A stretch of 64,000 bases of DNA, from positions 1,798,001-1,862,000 of the forward strand of contig JAHEWK010000008.1 of NCBI GenBank assembly GCA_020740775.1, read 5' to 3'. Source of the DNA: Ilyonectria destructans (Eukaryota; Ascomycota; Sordariomycetes; Hypocreales; Nectriaceae). The notes under the pieces are model-generated. The model searched no databases. It saw only the letters and a list, made by a program, of their open reading frames with translations, and was not told the DNA's origin. Shown here piece after piece: positions 22,600 to 34,290 of this stretch (position 1 is its first letter; every line of letters begins with the position of its first letter). Both the position numbers and the translations under genes were made by a program.

Positions 22600-24213
22600 T
22601 TAGTTCTCATCGTCCATGATGTAGACATCGCGCTCAAGGGCACGAGTGTTGAGCTACAGCATGTCAGTTTATAATTCTATATGCGAGTGGGAAAATAGTA
22701 CTCACCACCTTGGAGGGGATATTCTTCAGGTCAGAAATGCCGACCTGGGCAGCATCGTGAATGATCTCGTTCTTCATGAGCTGAATCAGCTTGGTGGGGC
22801 CCTCGACACCGTAGACGTTGGAGAACATGAACCTATTTCAAATTTCGTCAGCTGAATTCCTAGTCCACCAAACTCACTAGGGACTTACGGGCGACCCATG
22901 CCGACGGCCTTGACACCGAGAGCAAGCAACTTGACAACATCAGAGCCGTAGCGGACACCACTGTCAGCGAGAACCTCGGTCTTCTCGAAGACCTGGGGGG
23001 CGTTGCGGCGGATCTCGTAGGCAATCTCGAGGGGCGAGGGAGAGTAGTCAACCTGGCGGGCACCGTGGTTGGAGAGCCAGATGCCCTCAACACCTTTCTC
23101 AACAGCAGTGAGAGCATCCTCAACGGTGGCAATACCCTTGAGGATGATGGGAAGCTTGGTGCGAGACTTCATCTCCTCGTAGAGGTCCCACTAATAGCCG
23201 GTTAGCAAACGGTTCAAATATTTTTGATAAGAGCGGCATACAGTCAGGTCAGAAGTAACGCCGTTGCTAATTTCAAGTTAGTCATGTACTTCAGCCACGA
23301 TTAAGATTCAACATACGCATTGGTGGTGTCGTAGCGAGCAGCACGGTGGCGAGTAGAGTCACCGGGAGCATCAATGGTCCAGACAAGGGCCTTGGCGTTG
23401 GCAGCCTCAGCTCGCTTGATGATGTCCCAAGTGATGGACAGGTTGGCGTTGGAGTAGATCTTCTCAGAGGTTAGATAAGCCACTCGCTCACTGACAGGGT
23501 ATCTCTTACCTGCTGGAATACAACCTGGGGGCCGTTGGGGGTGTCGTTGTGCTTGGCAGCGGCAATCTCCTCGATAGACTTGGAGGCGTACATGGCGGCC
23601 TATCCTTTGGGTTAGTATCGAGATTTGAGAAGGAGCACATTCAACTTACAACATAGAGGATGTTCTCATTGGCGGAAGCATCGACGAAATTCAGCTCAGC
23701 CCGGTCAGGGTCGCCATAGGCGGCTCGGGTAGCGGGGGAGATGAAGAAAGGGGAGCTGAAGTTGTATCCGAGGATGGTGACACTATCCAATTTGTTAGGC
23801 GTGCCCGATGTAGGGTGGTTTATATATGGAGGTGTACTAACCCCGTAGTCTTGTTCACACCAGAGACACCGACAAGTTGGTGAGGGCGAAGTCTAGCATT
23901 CTTCCAGACCTCCAGGTTGTGACGGTAGGCTACACAACAACGGTCAGAAAGACTCCAGCATCTAGGATCACAAGCACGTACCCCACTCGCCGGCGGCAGC
24001 AGTGCGGTAGAAGGCATACTGCTGGTCGGTCATGACTTGTCGAGCAGCGAACTCGAAGTCGGGGATACCGCGCATGTCCTTCAACAAGGGACGGGCGCCT
24101 TCGGTGTAGTTGGTGCTGTCCAAGTAGGTCTCGAGGCCGGTATCGGGCTCGTTAAGCCAAGGCCGAGCCGCAAGGACGGCGGTCACAAGCTGAGAGACGA
24201 CAGCGAGACGCAT
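22600..24213 (-). CDS. FMN-dependent 2-hydroxyacid dehydrogenase (cytochrome b2/lactate dehydrogenase-like) with signal peptide
   Basis: An FMN enzyme of the 2-hydroxyacid oxidase/dehydrogenase family, which oxidises L-lactate or related acids to 2-oxoacids. Nine exons: 24213-23982, 23929-23842, 23782-23650, 23599-23510, 23459-23317, 23266-23242 (25 bp only), 23190-22889, 22832-22706, 22653-22600; phases close to 397 residues. The catalytic His lies in LSNHGARQVDY (most relatives have SNHGGRQ). The FMN-phosphate loop is LADSGVRYGSDVVKLLALG followed by VGMGRPF. The N-terminus MRLAVVSQLVTAVLAARP reads as a signal peptide, unusual for a family that is mostly mitochondrial, peroxisomal or cytosolic. 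There is no cytochrome b5 domain. The acceptor of exon 5 could lie 3 bp upstream, adding one Lys. It converges on the DUF1857 gene (190 bp between stops). Confidence 0.88.
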
Positions 24214-27200
24214 GATTGTAGTGGGAACCTCCCTGAGGTTTTTGGTGAAAATGAATGACAGAGAGCCCCTGGGCTTTGAATTTAAAGGACCGACTTGGGT
24301 AAGATGATGAAGGCTTGTTGGGGCAAACGAAAGTAGATGACAAGAGCACCACGATCGACATTAATACAAGAACTCGGGCCCGTCAACTCACCGGTTCACC
24401 CAGCGCTTCGGGATGCCCTTGACATCCCGGTGGAGCCGCTTTCCCTGAGCTTGATGAAGAGCGGGTACTGGCGTGTCAAGCGGCTCACTCTAATGACTGC
24501 TCTGCCCTGTTTTCAAACCGTAGCGTCGGCTCTGCAGCCTGATGAGATTGATAAGATGGACCCCTAGTGCAGACAAAAGTGGCCCGATGCAACCTATCGG
24601 CTGCAGCTAGCCGAGCAACCTTATGTGTCCCTTGGAAGCGACACGCATCGTCATGTTGGTGACAAGCGGTGGAGGTCTTCGTTGACCTCTGGCAGAGTTT
24701 CCAACCCCCAAGTCCCTTGCTTTTTTGCATTGCCATGCTATGCGCTGCGAAGGCGAAGCTTTGTTTCAAGAATGGAATCCTTGGCCGTTTCTGTATTTCA
24801 GACATTGGTCAATCACAGTCAGCGCCCCTTACCTCCACTTTTTTGAGATTCGTAGCTTCACCACCAAGATCCGCATTTTCAGTCGCGACGAAAGAGCATC
24901 AAGCATTACAGCGGAGAACAGGAGCATCTTTGCCCCGAGCACCCAGTAGCAGAAAGTCAACATGGGACGCATCCCGCAATCCCACCCGGCTCCGAAGTCC
25001 GCTCTGCTTATTGAGTCCCTCGATTAGTTAGGGCTGTGCCTCTGCTCAGGCGTTATCCGACATCCGGAGTGGGAACACAGTGGGGACGGTTCTTTTGCCA
25101 GCGGCCAACTTCCCACTTCGGCCAACTGAATCTCCCGGAGGATCCTATCAGAACGGTGAGCTGCGCGATTAACGCAGGCACATAAGGAGTATAAAGGGGA
25201 GGCTAAAGGTCGCGCAGGCAATGATCGCCGTGGTGGGCAAGAAATGGTGACAATGTCATGGTTGACAAATTCGCCGTCTCAAGCATGAATGATTTTCCGT
25301 CTCCACCAGGTTGGGATCACAGCTTCAACTACCGCCGCAAAACCCCCACTCACAGCCTACTGTTCCCCCTTCTCCAAAGTGCGGCTAGAGACTGAATGAT
25401 GGCTGGCGCCTTGGCACGTCTCCAAATCTCCCAGGTACGCGGATGGCTTGTCTGGCTTGTTTTATGTGGCTTGGCCAAGCCATCTCCAAAAAGTCGGCGT
25501 ACCCTTGGCTTGATAGCTTGCCTTGGCAATGGGGTCACAAGCTCGGTTAGATTAATGCCGAAGAGCCTCATAAACGTCACTCTTCGACATCAAGAATACG
25601 ATACCTTTAGAGTTTGGATTAAAACAGACCCCCTTTCATAGATACCCATATTTTAGAAATGAAGGTGTGGCTCAGACCGTTCTCTGCCCCAAGCACCGCC
25701 GTGACTGGGTAATACCGTCCCGGCAATGCCTTTAGGTGAATAGGAGGTTTGGGAAAGATGAGCGTGAGGATTCGATAAAACCCATTGAACAAAACCCGCC
25801 TAAACTTGATGTTGAAACTCTCTGTATTCAAGTTCACCAGTTGACCCCGCCGCTTGACCGTACATCCTGCTTTGCAACACGCAGAGAATGGACACAGGTA
25901 GTAATCAACTTCTACAGCCCCTATCAAATCCAACAAAAAACATGATTAACTCGTAATTGGGTAGATAAACCCTCACCACTCTCTAATAGCGTATGCATAA
26001 ACTTCCATTTGTCCCAGTCCGCATAACTGCCCCCCTTGTGTCACTCTAGGGTAGGGAATGGTGTGCCGGACCTGACTAATCCGTTCATCCGAGAGTCCTT
26101 GCTGGTCAAAAGGACCCTTGCAGCAATCACTGCCGGACACCTCGGCCTCCGACCGAGGATGCTTATAAACTACCAGGTATATATGCCGTAGAAAGAAACA
26201 CCATCCGCTGCAGATCATTCCTTCGGAACTGTCCGACACGTGGGAGGGCGTTTCGGGCTCCGCATGCTTATCTCTCGTCCCTTGCCTACATGAACTGTTG
26301 GGGAAACTTGGAGTTTCCGCACCTATGCACACATGGGAGGAGAAAATCTGAGCCCCACAAGTCGTGAATTGTATAGTTTATTCTATCTTGCCGAACAAGG
26401 AGGGATCGTGACTCTCCCCAGTGTTTGTCTGGGTTAGACAGAGATGGACCCAGAGACATGTCCCTACATCAATACATATCAGTTCCACTTGTGTAACCAG
26501 ACCTTAAATGTAAGAGGGCTTGGCCTGGACAGCTTAGAGAAGTGGAAATAACGTTGCCAAGCGGGCTAGTGCACCAAAAAACATGAGTATTTTATGCTTA
26601 ACCGTTAGTGTGGATGCCATGACACTAGAGATACGTCATCCTGACCGTCGAACATCACTTTCCGACGACCTGGGTTGGAGGAGAGGAGTACGGAAGGACA
26701 TTATGTTGGTAATTTGGACCGTAGAAGGCGGTTATGGCCTACAGATACCACATTGGGAATAGCAAGAGGAGGAGGGTAGAAAAATGCAAAAGACAGCTTC
26801 ATATCCGACACCCAGGCGTTTCGATGTCGCAGCAATTTGTTAAGCCAGCTGTTCTCCTGCCTGCCAAGCATTTTTCTGATGGGAATTGACTCTACAATTC
26901 AACATGTAGATGTTTGATTTTACGAGCCGTGTTTTTGGTCGCTAGTGTTTCGCAAAGTGTCGCCCACTAGAAATTCCAAGTGTTGGAAGAATGCATCCTG
27001 AATCCTGACCTAGCTATGAAGTCGAATCCTGTCGCATACCAACAGCTTGGACGGGGCCCACCTTTTAGAAAGATTTGTCTAGATAGGCGATAAGGGTGCA
27101 CTTTTCCCAGGTCGGATCTGTCGTGGGTTGATCTAGATCTAGTCTGGGGATTTTCTGGAGATTTCTGGGGATTTCAAGCACATGTGGCGTGACAAGTTGA

Positions 27201-30200
27201 ACGTCGCACCTCAGATGGAACGGCTCCATCGAGATCATCTATGACGGGCCCGCTTTGCGACAACATATCATCGTCGATGCTAGAAGCCTTCCGGGAGATG
27301 GTTTTGGGTGGCAGACAGCATGAGCCTTGGAGGAGCAGAATTATTCATATTCGGAGTGATGCGTTCGTCCGAGAAGCCGCTGGGGCTTGTGGCTCGCTCG
27401 ACATGGCTGTCGTACGACGACACCGATAATCCGGGAGAACGGAGCGACATTGTCGATATCTAGTGATAAAACCTCAACCGCGATGATTTCAAAAAGTTAG
27501 CCATTGGTTTACAAAGCCGAGGTAAGGGGAATAACGGAAGCGGCATCATGGTTATCGCTTCAGCATCCAGCCAACAGCGTTCTCTCCCGATGCATTTGCC
27601 AGGAAGTGGCACGCAAGAGCGATACCTGACTCGCCGACCACTGACTCGAAAGGAAGCGACAGTGATTCTGGCCTTCTCGTGGAATGATAATGATTAGGAA
27701 TAGTCTGATCCCGAAAAGATCCGAGGCGTGGTTTTGAAAGATTTTGCGCATTTCGCGCCCCCTTCATTTTGGGGTAGACGGAAAAGTTCCGATGATATAA
27801 GCAAGGTTGTTATCATGGTCCAAGTGCCACAATAGCCTAGAAAACCGACATCGCTTCTCGAAGCCTGGCAAATGGGGCGTAGGGGCTTACGGGTGGCGCC
27901 CGGTGAGAAGTCCGATAGGTATTTCGAGGTTCCAGGGCTTGGGTTATTGATATCCACTGCAAACTCAAAGTCTTTGGTCCGTCTCCGTATTGATGCGTCG
28001 CTTGTCAGTATTTGCAACCCTCGTGAACTGTCTGGACCGCTGGTACGGAGTAGGCCCCGCTCCGTTACATGGTACCGTGGGCTTTGTCGTACTGGATGTG
28101 ACCTCTTTTTCCCGTCTTTTTTATGCGCGCATGAGCATCGGACCAGGGAGCCTTGCCGATCCCTGGCCTCACAACCAACACCTCGACACACCTTGGGGAA
28201 ACTGGACGGCGCAGGATGTGAGCCGTTCACACCTCGTAGGCTCCTACACACCCCGTGACGAGGCTCGGGCCCCAGATATTACCCCGGATCGGCGGAGAAG
28301 ATAGAGATAACCTCGGATAACTCGCACCACGGCTCCAGAAACAGTATATCAGCCGTTCGGGGCCCCAGACTTGTCGTTTTATCCTGGGTCCATGGACGGA
28401 CCTCACCCGTCTTTTCCCTCGTGCGGGTCATACGAGTCGTCTCCCAGCCCGGTAAATCCCTGCACCGTTTTGCCGCCCACGTCCCAGCGCAGCGTGGGCG
28501 GCCACGGCCCTTCGTGACTCGTCAAAGAGCCCCACGAAGCTGGCCTTTGGCCTACGAATGCTTTCTCGAGAAGGCGAACAACATGGATGAGCGGATCCGA
28601 ATACACCAGCATGCGAGCGGCGGATCCGTCAGCGATGCGTGGTCCGTGTCTGCTGCGAGGATATATCGGACCATGACGGCGAGGGTGTTGAAGCACCTCC
28701 GCAGATACAATGGAGCCACGACTAGGACATCGCGGCCATCTTGGTCATCCTGCATACACCGCGTGGAGGCTGCGACGAACCATGTCTCAAGACGACACGG
28801 TAGAAGGACCAGCCCAAGCTGTGGTGGTGAGCGAGCGTCTGGTGTCGGTGTAGCCGCCCCCCGCGTCGGGGGAACTGAGGTCATCGCGACGGCTCGGGCA
28901 CCGCTCGGTGGCACTAGGCGTAGGCAACAAGTGCCGACGATGATCTTTTGCTAGCGGGTGATGTCGAGTGCAGAGCCTGCAAGTTGCTGCAACGAGTACG
29001 CATGCCCTGGTCGGGAGTCCACGCGTGATGAAACATCACCAACCCGTACATGGGCGGGTTGCTGGTTGGACACGCTCAAGGCGGGGAGATATCCTCGTCG
29101 CCTCCACTTCTGCAGGACTCCCGGCCGCGTTCTAGAGCGCTCGTAGGGCCCCATATATTATCCTGTAAGCTTAACGCTGCACCTTAAACGGTAAACCCGA
29201 AGGTTATTGACGAGCCTATCTTCGGTTGCACTGGCGCATCAGCTCGTGCGGGATCGGCGCTGCGAGACGACCACCTTCCGTTCCTTCTGTTCCTTCTGGA
29301 CGCGGGTCTTTTCCGTTTTGGTCGAGCCGGTGTAACACGATCAAGTAATTTGCAAGGAAATGACTCTCGGAGCAACATCGTGCTACGTAGTATTGTCGCA
29401 CATCATCGATTCCCATGCCGAGTAGCCGTGTTGGCAGCCCACTGACCAGGCTCTCCGCACCCTCCACCTCAATCTCGTTACCGTGATCCATGGCGGATAC
29501 CCCGAGAGGGAGGAGAAAAGACGGAGAGAGGCTGGGACGCGCACGGTGAAGCGAAAGCGGGAACAACACCCTAGATACCTACCTACATCCCCGGCGCGGA
29601 GCAACACGCAACACGCAGCGTAGGCATTCGTAGTGTCGCTCCGCAACGCAACACTCCGCAACGAAACGCAACGCTCCGCAACGCCTGCCCGCTTTGATCC
29701 GCTCTGGATCTGTGTCTTGCGGTAATTTCATTCGCTCCGTGGCCTCATTGCTTGCGGGCCTGGGTGCCATCCATCAGACGGTGATTCCCCGCATGCTCAC
29801 TTCTTGTCGGACGGCGCCCGACCCGTGTCCGAAAAACGACAAGATCAACCCCCCCAGTTGCGGGGAAAGACACCAAAGGGAGTTGCCCCCTCAGTCCAGT
29901 CCGCGACATCCCGGTTTCCCCAACTAACGACTGGCTAGCAACAGGGGGGGCCCGCTTGGCTGACCTACCCCACGACGGCGTGTCAGGGTTCCAGGGATGC
30001 GAGATAGCGTGTGAGCCTGTGTGAACGTGGGAACGTTTGGGGTTGCATCTTGGGGATGTTGGGCGCCCGCAGCCATGAACATTGATACATAAAGTAGCTC
30101 CCGTCTCTCCAAGTCGGAAGAAGAAGGGAGAGAAATTCCAGAAGATCATCCACCCCGGTCTCACTTCCCAGGTCTCTTCCAGGTCTTATAGGCCTTGTCC

Positions 30201-30317
30201 CTTCTCCAATCCTCCAAACTTTCAAACCAGTCCCAGCCAAGGGTTACACTGGCTGTTGAGAGCTTCCCTCTTCTTCTCTCCCTCTCTCTGTCCGAGTCCT
30301 GACCTTGCCTCTGCGTC
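24214..30317. other. 6.1-kb stretch without recognisable genes
   Basis: The open frames are short, overlap on both strands and match no domain I recognise. The longest, around 27,694-28,254, exist on both strands at once and lack a start or splice context. GC content is near that of the genes in the second half, so this is not simply AT-rich transposon debris. The last kilobase has G/C tracts and CreA-type motifs (GCGGGG near 29,860) and probably contains the promoter of the Jen1-type transporter. Confidence 0.45.
29590..29690. repeat. short tandem repeats rich in CGCAACG
   Basis: Repeated variants of CGCAACG and ACGCAACACTC cover about 100 bp. The arrangement is irregular, as in replication-slippage arrays. 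No function inferred. Confidence 0.6.
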
Positions 30318-31970
30318 ATGGATTCAACTGAAACTCGCCGTGGCGAGCCCGCCGACCCTCTCGCCAAGGGCATCGTCGCCACTGCCAAACAGTCTCTGGG
30401 TGATCTCCTCGTCTGGAAGCAGCGTGTTGTCGTCTCCAACGAGAACGGCGAGACGGCCACAGAATGGCACGACCCGGATCCCCTCCAGAACCCCATCAGC
30501 CTCATGGCTCAGCTGTCCGCAAAGGACTGGACCTTCTTCATCGTCGGCTTCTGCGCCTGGACTGCGGATGCTTTTGACTTCCACGCCCTCTCCATCCAGA
30601 CCGTCAAGCTGGCCAAGTACTACGACACCAGCAAGACCGCCATCACCACTGCCATCACCTTGACGCTTCTGCTGCGATCCGTCGGCGCTGCCGTCTTCGG
30701 TCTCGCTGGTGACAAATGGGGCCGCAAGTGGCCCATGGTTTTCAACATGATTGTCCTTGGTGTCCTGCAGATTGCCACCATCTACAGCTCAACCTTCTCC
30801 CAGTTCTTGGCCGTGCGAAGTTTGTTCGGCCTCTTCATGGGCGGCGTGTACGGCAACGCCATTGCCATGGCGTTGGAGCAGTGCCCGTAAGTTCCCCCCC
30901 CCGAGTTGGAGAAAATTTTATTCCCGTTCTAATTTCGTGCAGCGCAAATGCGAGAGGATTGATGTCGGGCATTCTGCAGCAGGGGTACTCCTTTGGTTAC
31001 GTCTTGGCGGCGTGCGCCAACCTTGGCGTTGGAGGCGCAACCAACACCTGGAAGACAGTTTTCTGGATTGCCGGTAAGTTGTAACCTTCGCTTGAAAACA
31101 CCAAAGCATAAGCACCATGGAACTAACCACATGATACTCACAGCTGGAATCTCCATCGCTATCGGCATTATCCGCATGTTCTTCCCCGAATCTCAACAGT
31201 TCCTCGATGCCAAGGCTAAGGGCAAGGCGACTGCCACCCCCGGCGCCTTCTGGCGAGACTGCAAGAAGATGTTGGCCCAGGAGTGGAAGATGTGTGTCTA
31301 CTGCATCATCCTGATGACTTGGTTCAACTACTACTCCCACACCTCCCAAGACTCCTACACCACCTTCATGCTGTCGCAGAAGGAGCTGGCCAACGCCGGC
31401 GCTTCTCGTGCTTCCATCATGATGAAGGTCGGTGCCTGTGTTGGTGGAACCATCATCGGATACTTGAGCCAGTTCATCGGCCGTCGCCGCGCTATCATCA
31501 TGTCCGCTCTCATGTCCGCTCTGCTGATTCCCGCCTGGATCCTTCCCGAGGGTGAGCGAAGCCTGAGCGCTTCCGGTTTCTTCATGCAGTTCTTCGTCCA
31601 GGGTGCCTGGGGTGTCATTCCCATCCATCTCAACGAGCTGTCCCCCCCTGCTTTCCGATCTTCCTTCCCCGGTGTCACTTACCAGCTCGGAAACATGATC
31701 TCGTCTCCGTCTGCGCAGATCGTCAACGCCATTGCTGAAAAGACCTTTGTGACGCTCAAGAACGGAGACAAGGTTGAGGCATACGGCCCAGTCATGGGTG
31801 TTGCGACCGCCATCATTGCCTTGGGAATCATCTTCACCACCATGCTTGGTCCCGAGAAGCGCGGTAGAAACTTCGAGCACGCTGTTGCTGGTATGGGAGA
31901 GGAGGTCAAGCCCGCCAAGGACATCGAGACTGGAAGCATTGACAAGGTTGAGCTGGAGGAGCGAAACTAA
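30318..31970 (+). CDS. Jen1-type monocarboxylate:proton symporter (MFS)
   Basis: A plasma-membrane carrier of the sialate:H+ symporter/Jen1 branch of the major facilitator superfamily, importing lactate, pyruvate, acetate or similar acids with protons. Exons 30318-30886, 30943-31073 and 31144-31970 give 508 residues; both introns are GT-AG and sit in conserved positions. The family fingerprint NXX(S/T)HX(S/T)QDXXXT is present as NYYSHTSQDSYTT from about residue 295, in helix 7. The loop GDKWGRKWP after helix 2 is the usual MFS motif A variant. The N-terminus (LAKGIVATAKQSLGDLLVWKQ) is also typical. Jen1 genes in other fungi are repressed by glucose; GC-rich CreA-like motifs upstream would fit. 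It is the only gene in a wide gene-poor region. Confidence 0.92.
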
Positions 31971-32240
31971 TTGCCAGAAGCAAGTTTCAAGGGATGAGTT
32001 TATGGGAAAGATATCCAAGTACTTCAAGCCCATAGCACGTCCAGTAGAGATATTATGCATTGAGCAAATATCTACTCCATCAAGCCCCTCCTTCCCGGTC
32101 ATAATTCATGTGAAACTCAATGAGAAGTCACGAAAGATACCATGCTCACCCGTGGAGAACAATAGACTCTGGTGCAGTAAAGTTCCAGCATTTAATTATG
32201 TTGTACTGTCACGGACAACTCTACTAGCAAGGGGCCGTAG
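31971..32240. other. 3' flank of the Jen1-type transporter gene
   Basis: About 270 bp directly after the stop codon, probably the 3' untranslated region. Nothing else recognised. Confidence 0.4.
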
Positions 32241-32425
32241 GGCGTAAAATACCCACGAGGACCCGTCCATGGGTCCGACCACAGGTACCTAAAGCTGGCA
32301 TGGGTATAGACTATTTACCCAGAGGGACCCAGATGAATCTAATGGGCACCCATCTATACCCAAGCTATTCCTTGGGTACCCATATGACCCAATAACAACT
32401 GAATGGGTCATGAGTACCTAGTTTT
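32241..32425. repeat. cluster of short inverted repeats built on GGGTACCC-like units
   Basis: At least three overlapping stem-loops can be drawn. TGGGTATAGA at 32301-32310 pairs with TCTATACCCA at 32353-32362. TACCCAAG at 32357-32364 pairs with CTTGGGTA at 32371-32378. A third stem uses CATATGACCCA and TGGGTCATG at about 32381-32417. GACCC/GGGTC units recur throughout. It could be a foldback element relic; no target duplication found. Confidence 0.5.
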
Positions 32426-33324
32426 TCACTCTGCCAAGTTGGACGTACGGGCCTGTATTTTCCACGGAATTGCAGTTCTCGAGGATCAAATAGCAGCAAC
32501 ATGGCCGTCTTGATGGCACCGAGACTATCTTCGATAATTTTGGCTGTATTTCGTTGAGAAAATTGAGAAATTATATCCTTTTGTTGGGCCGTATCATGAC
32601 CTATTTTGAGCGCGATTGTTGCGATTTGCAGGATAAAACCTACTGTCGGTCAATTGGAGGCTTGCAAGGTATTTGTGCTGGAGCAAGGTGGCGAATACGA
32701 GGCAAAAATTAACAAAACAATGATCTTTGCAAGTCCTCATAATCGAAGGTCCCGGAACAGGTCGGTCTGGCTTCTTCTTTTGGAAATCGAAAATCACATT
32801 TTTTCGCTCTGCCGCAGTGAACTACACAAGTGATCTGATAAAGTGGTCGCGGGTTTCAAGCGTGTCTCCATTGTCGGGAAGGTATGAGTGGCATGGGTAC
32901 ACGATGTCTCTGGGATGCCATCTCAGAGCGAGCGAGAAGATGAATGTTGATTAACAGATAAATAGGTGAATGGTGTTTTGTGAGAGATGAACTTTAGTGC
33001 GGACGGAGCTAGAGAGATAGAAAGTGGACGAAGTCCCGATGGGGAGTTGAAGATAATATGAATATGATCCCAGTTGTAACCAAAAGATGGGACAGGCTGA
33101 TTGGTAGGTCAATATGCTTGATTAAATGTACTTGAGTGCAATCTACCGGGAAGAAGGGAAGAAAAGGGACAAGTGCTGCTGCGACAGTTGTAGTATAGAA
33201 CCGTCAGACAAAGGCAACACTAGAAATTGAGGAATGGAAATATGCTCCGCCGATTGCTTGAACGGCGGATTATTTGATGCCTTGCGAGCTAGTCGGGTGC
33301 GGGAAATGACATATTACACTTAGG
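32426..33324. other. intergenic, nothing recognised
   Basis: Short frames only, moderate AT content. No domain, RNA gene or clear repeat seen. Confidence 0.4.
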
Positions 33325-33905
33325 CTAATCACACTTGAATACCTTTGGCTTATGAGCCCTTTTATGGACCGTGAGATCATGAGAAGTGGCGATTGTTTTC
33401 CCACAGTTAAGCCAGTCGCAGGCGGACGGCCTATCCGCATAGTGCGTGGTCTCATGCTCGACAAGTTCCTCACGCGACGCAAAGGCTGCACGCAAGGACG
33501 AAAGCTGCACCGATGCGGACAGTACCCATCAGTATGCATGAGCTGATGAACCGAATGCTTGTGTTCAGATTAGAACTCCATTCCACAGGCAGAGAAGTCG
33601 CACTGATAAGTCACCCGAGCCTAGGAGAGCCAACACTCAGCGTTGATATCGTCCTGTTCGGAATCGGCTAGTGCCCTATCAGCTTGTTCAAGAAGCACAG
33701 TTTGTCATTAACTTCTAGTGATGCGACTGTTCAGTTGACGTCGACATTACTGGCCACGGCAGTGTTGGACGAAGAGTCCAATGTGACTGAACTTAGAAAG
33801 ACAGGTGGCGCACTGAAACGGAGGGAGTCTTTGTGGTCCCTCAGTTGACTCTGATGAAATCCAAAGCTCGATCGGCAGAAGGGGCATATCAAACGCCACA
33901 GTCGC
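33325..33905 (-). pseudogene. C2H2 zinc-finger protein relic
   Basis: Read on the minus strand, pieces of several C2H2 fingers follow each other in different frames. The first is CPFCRSSFGFHQSQLRDHK (about 33,890-33,833), the next a finger around FQCATCLSKFSHIGLF. YQCDFSACGMEF comes next and is followed directly by a TAA. Last come a finger ending FASREELVEHETTHY and a complete one with CDWLNCGK and LTVHKRAHK (down to 33,325). Frameshifts and a stop separate them, and no splice sites rescue a continuous product. The parent was probably a fungal multi-finger protein of unknown function. Further 5' or 3' parts are not recognisable. Confidence 0.65.
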
Positions 33906-34084
33906 AGCAATAGGAGTGATCGTGCTATCCCAAGCTCCTACCCATATCTCATTTCCGATATGCGGGTCGATTCTCCAGAGTGGATGATGCAGCGGGATCT
34001 GATAGAGTATCTTACGGGGTTCACTCTCTGTGCCCCGTGGGTTTTGGGGAAGCGGACGACTTGCCTTTCTCCTTTCTCTAGGCC

Positions 34085-34290
34085 CTAGATATACTCAGGC
34101 TTAACGCGGGAATAGTGAATTTTTAAGAGCAGGTTATCAGTGTGTATCGCTGTAGTATATTTATAGTATATTATGATACAGCTTATTGCTAATATAAGAG
34201 TTAAGGTAAGAGTTAAGGTAAAGTATTTATTTTATTTTATTTATTTACCTAATACTAATTATATGAATCTAGTTGAGATTAAGCCAACTT
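34085..34290. repeat. AT-rich block with a 12-bp tandem repeat
   Basis: An AT-rich segment with poly-TA runs. AAGAGTTAAGGT is repeated about two and a half times at 34,196-34,224. The composition differs sharply from the flanks and is consistent with RIP-degraded DNA, but no parent element can be named. Confidence 0.5.

Noticed and set aside
24485..24805. 106-codon frame upstream of the FMN dehydrogenase
   Set aside because: Does not continue through splice sites into any conserved sequence; likely chance.
27694..28258. 185-codon minus-strand frame with a plus-strand frame over it
   Set aside because: Composition looks random, there are no recognisable motifs and no promoter context.
32241..32425. 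Idea that the hairpin cluster is a CRISPR array
   Set aside because: The units are irregular inverted repeats without constant spacers, and this is eukaryotic DNA.
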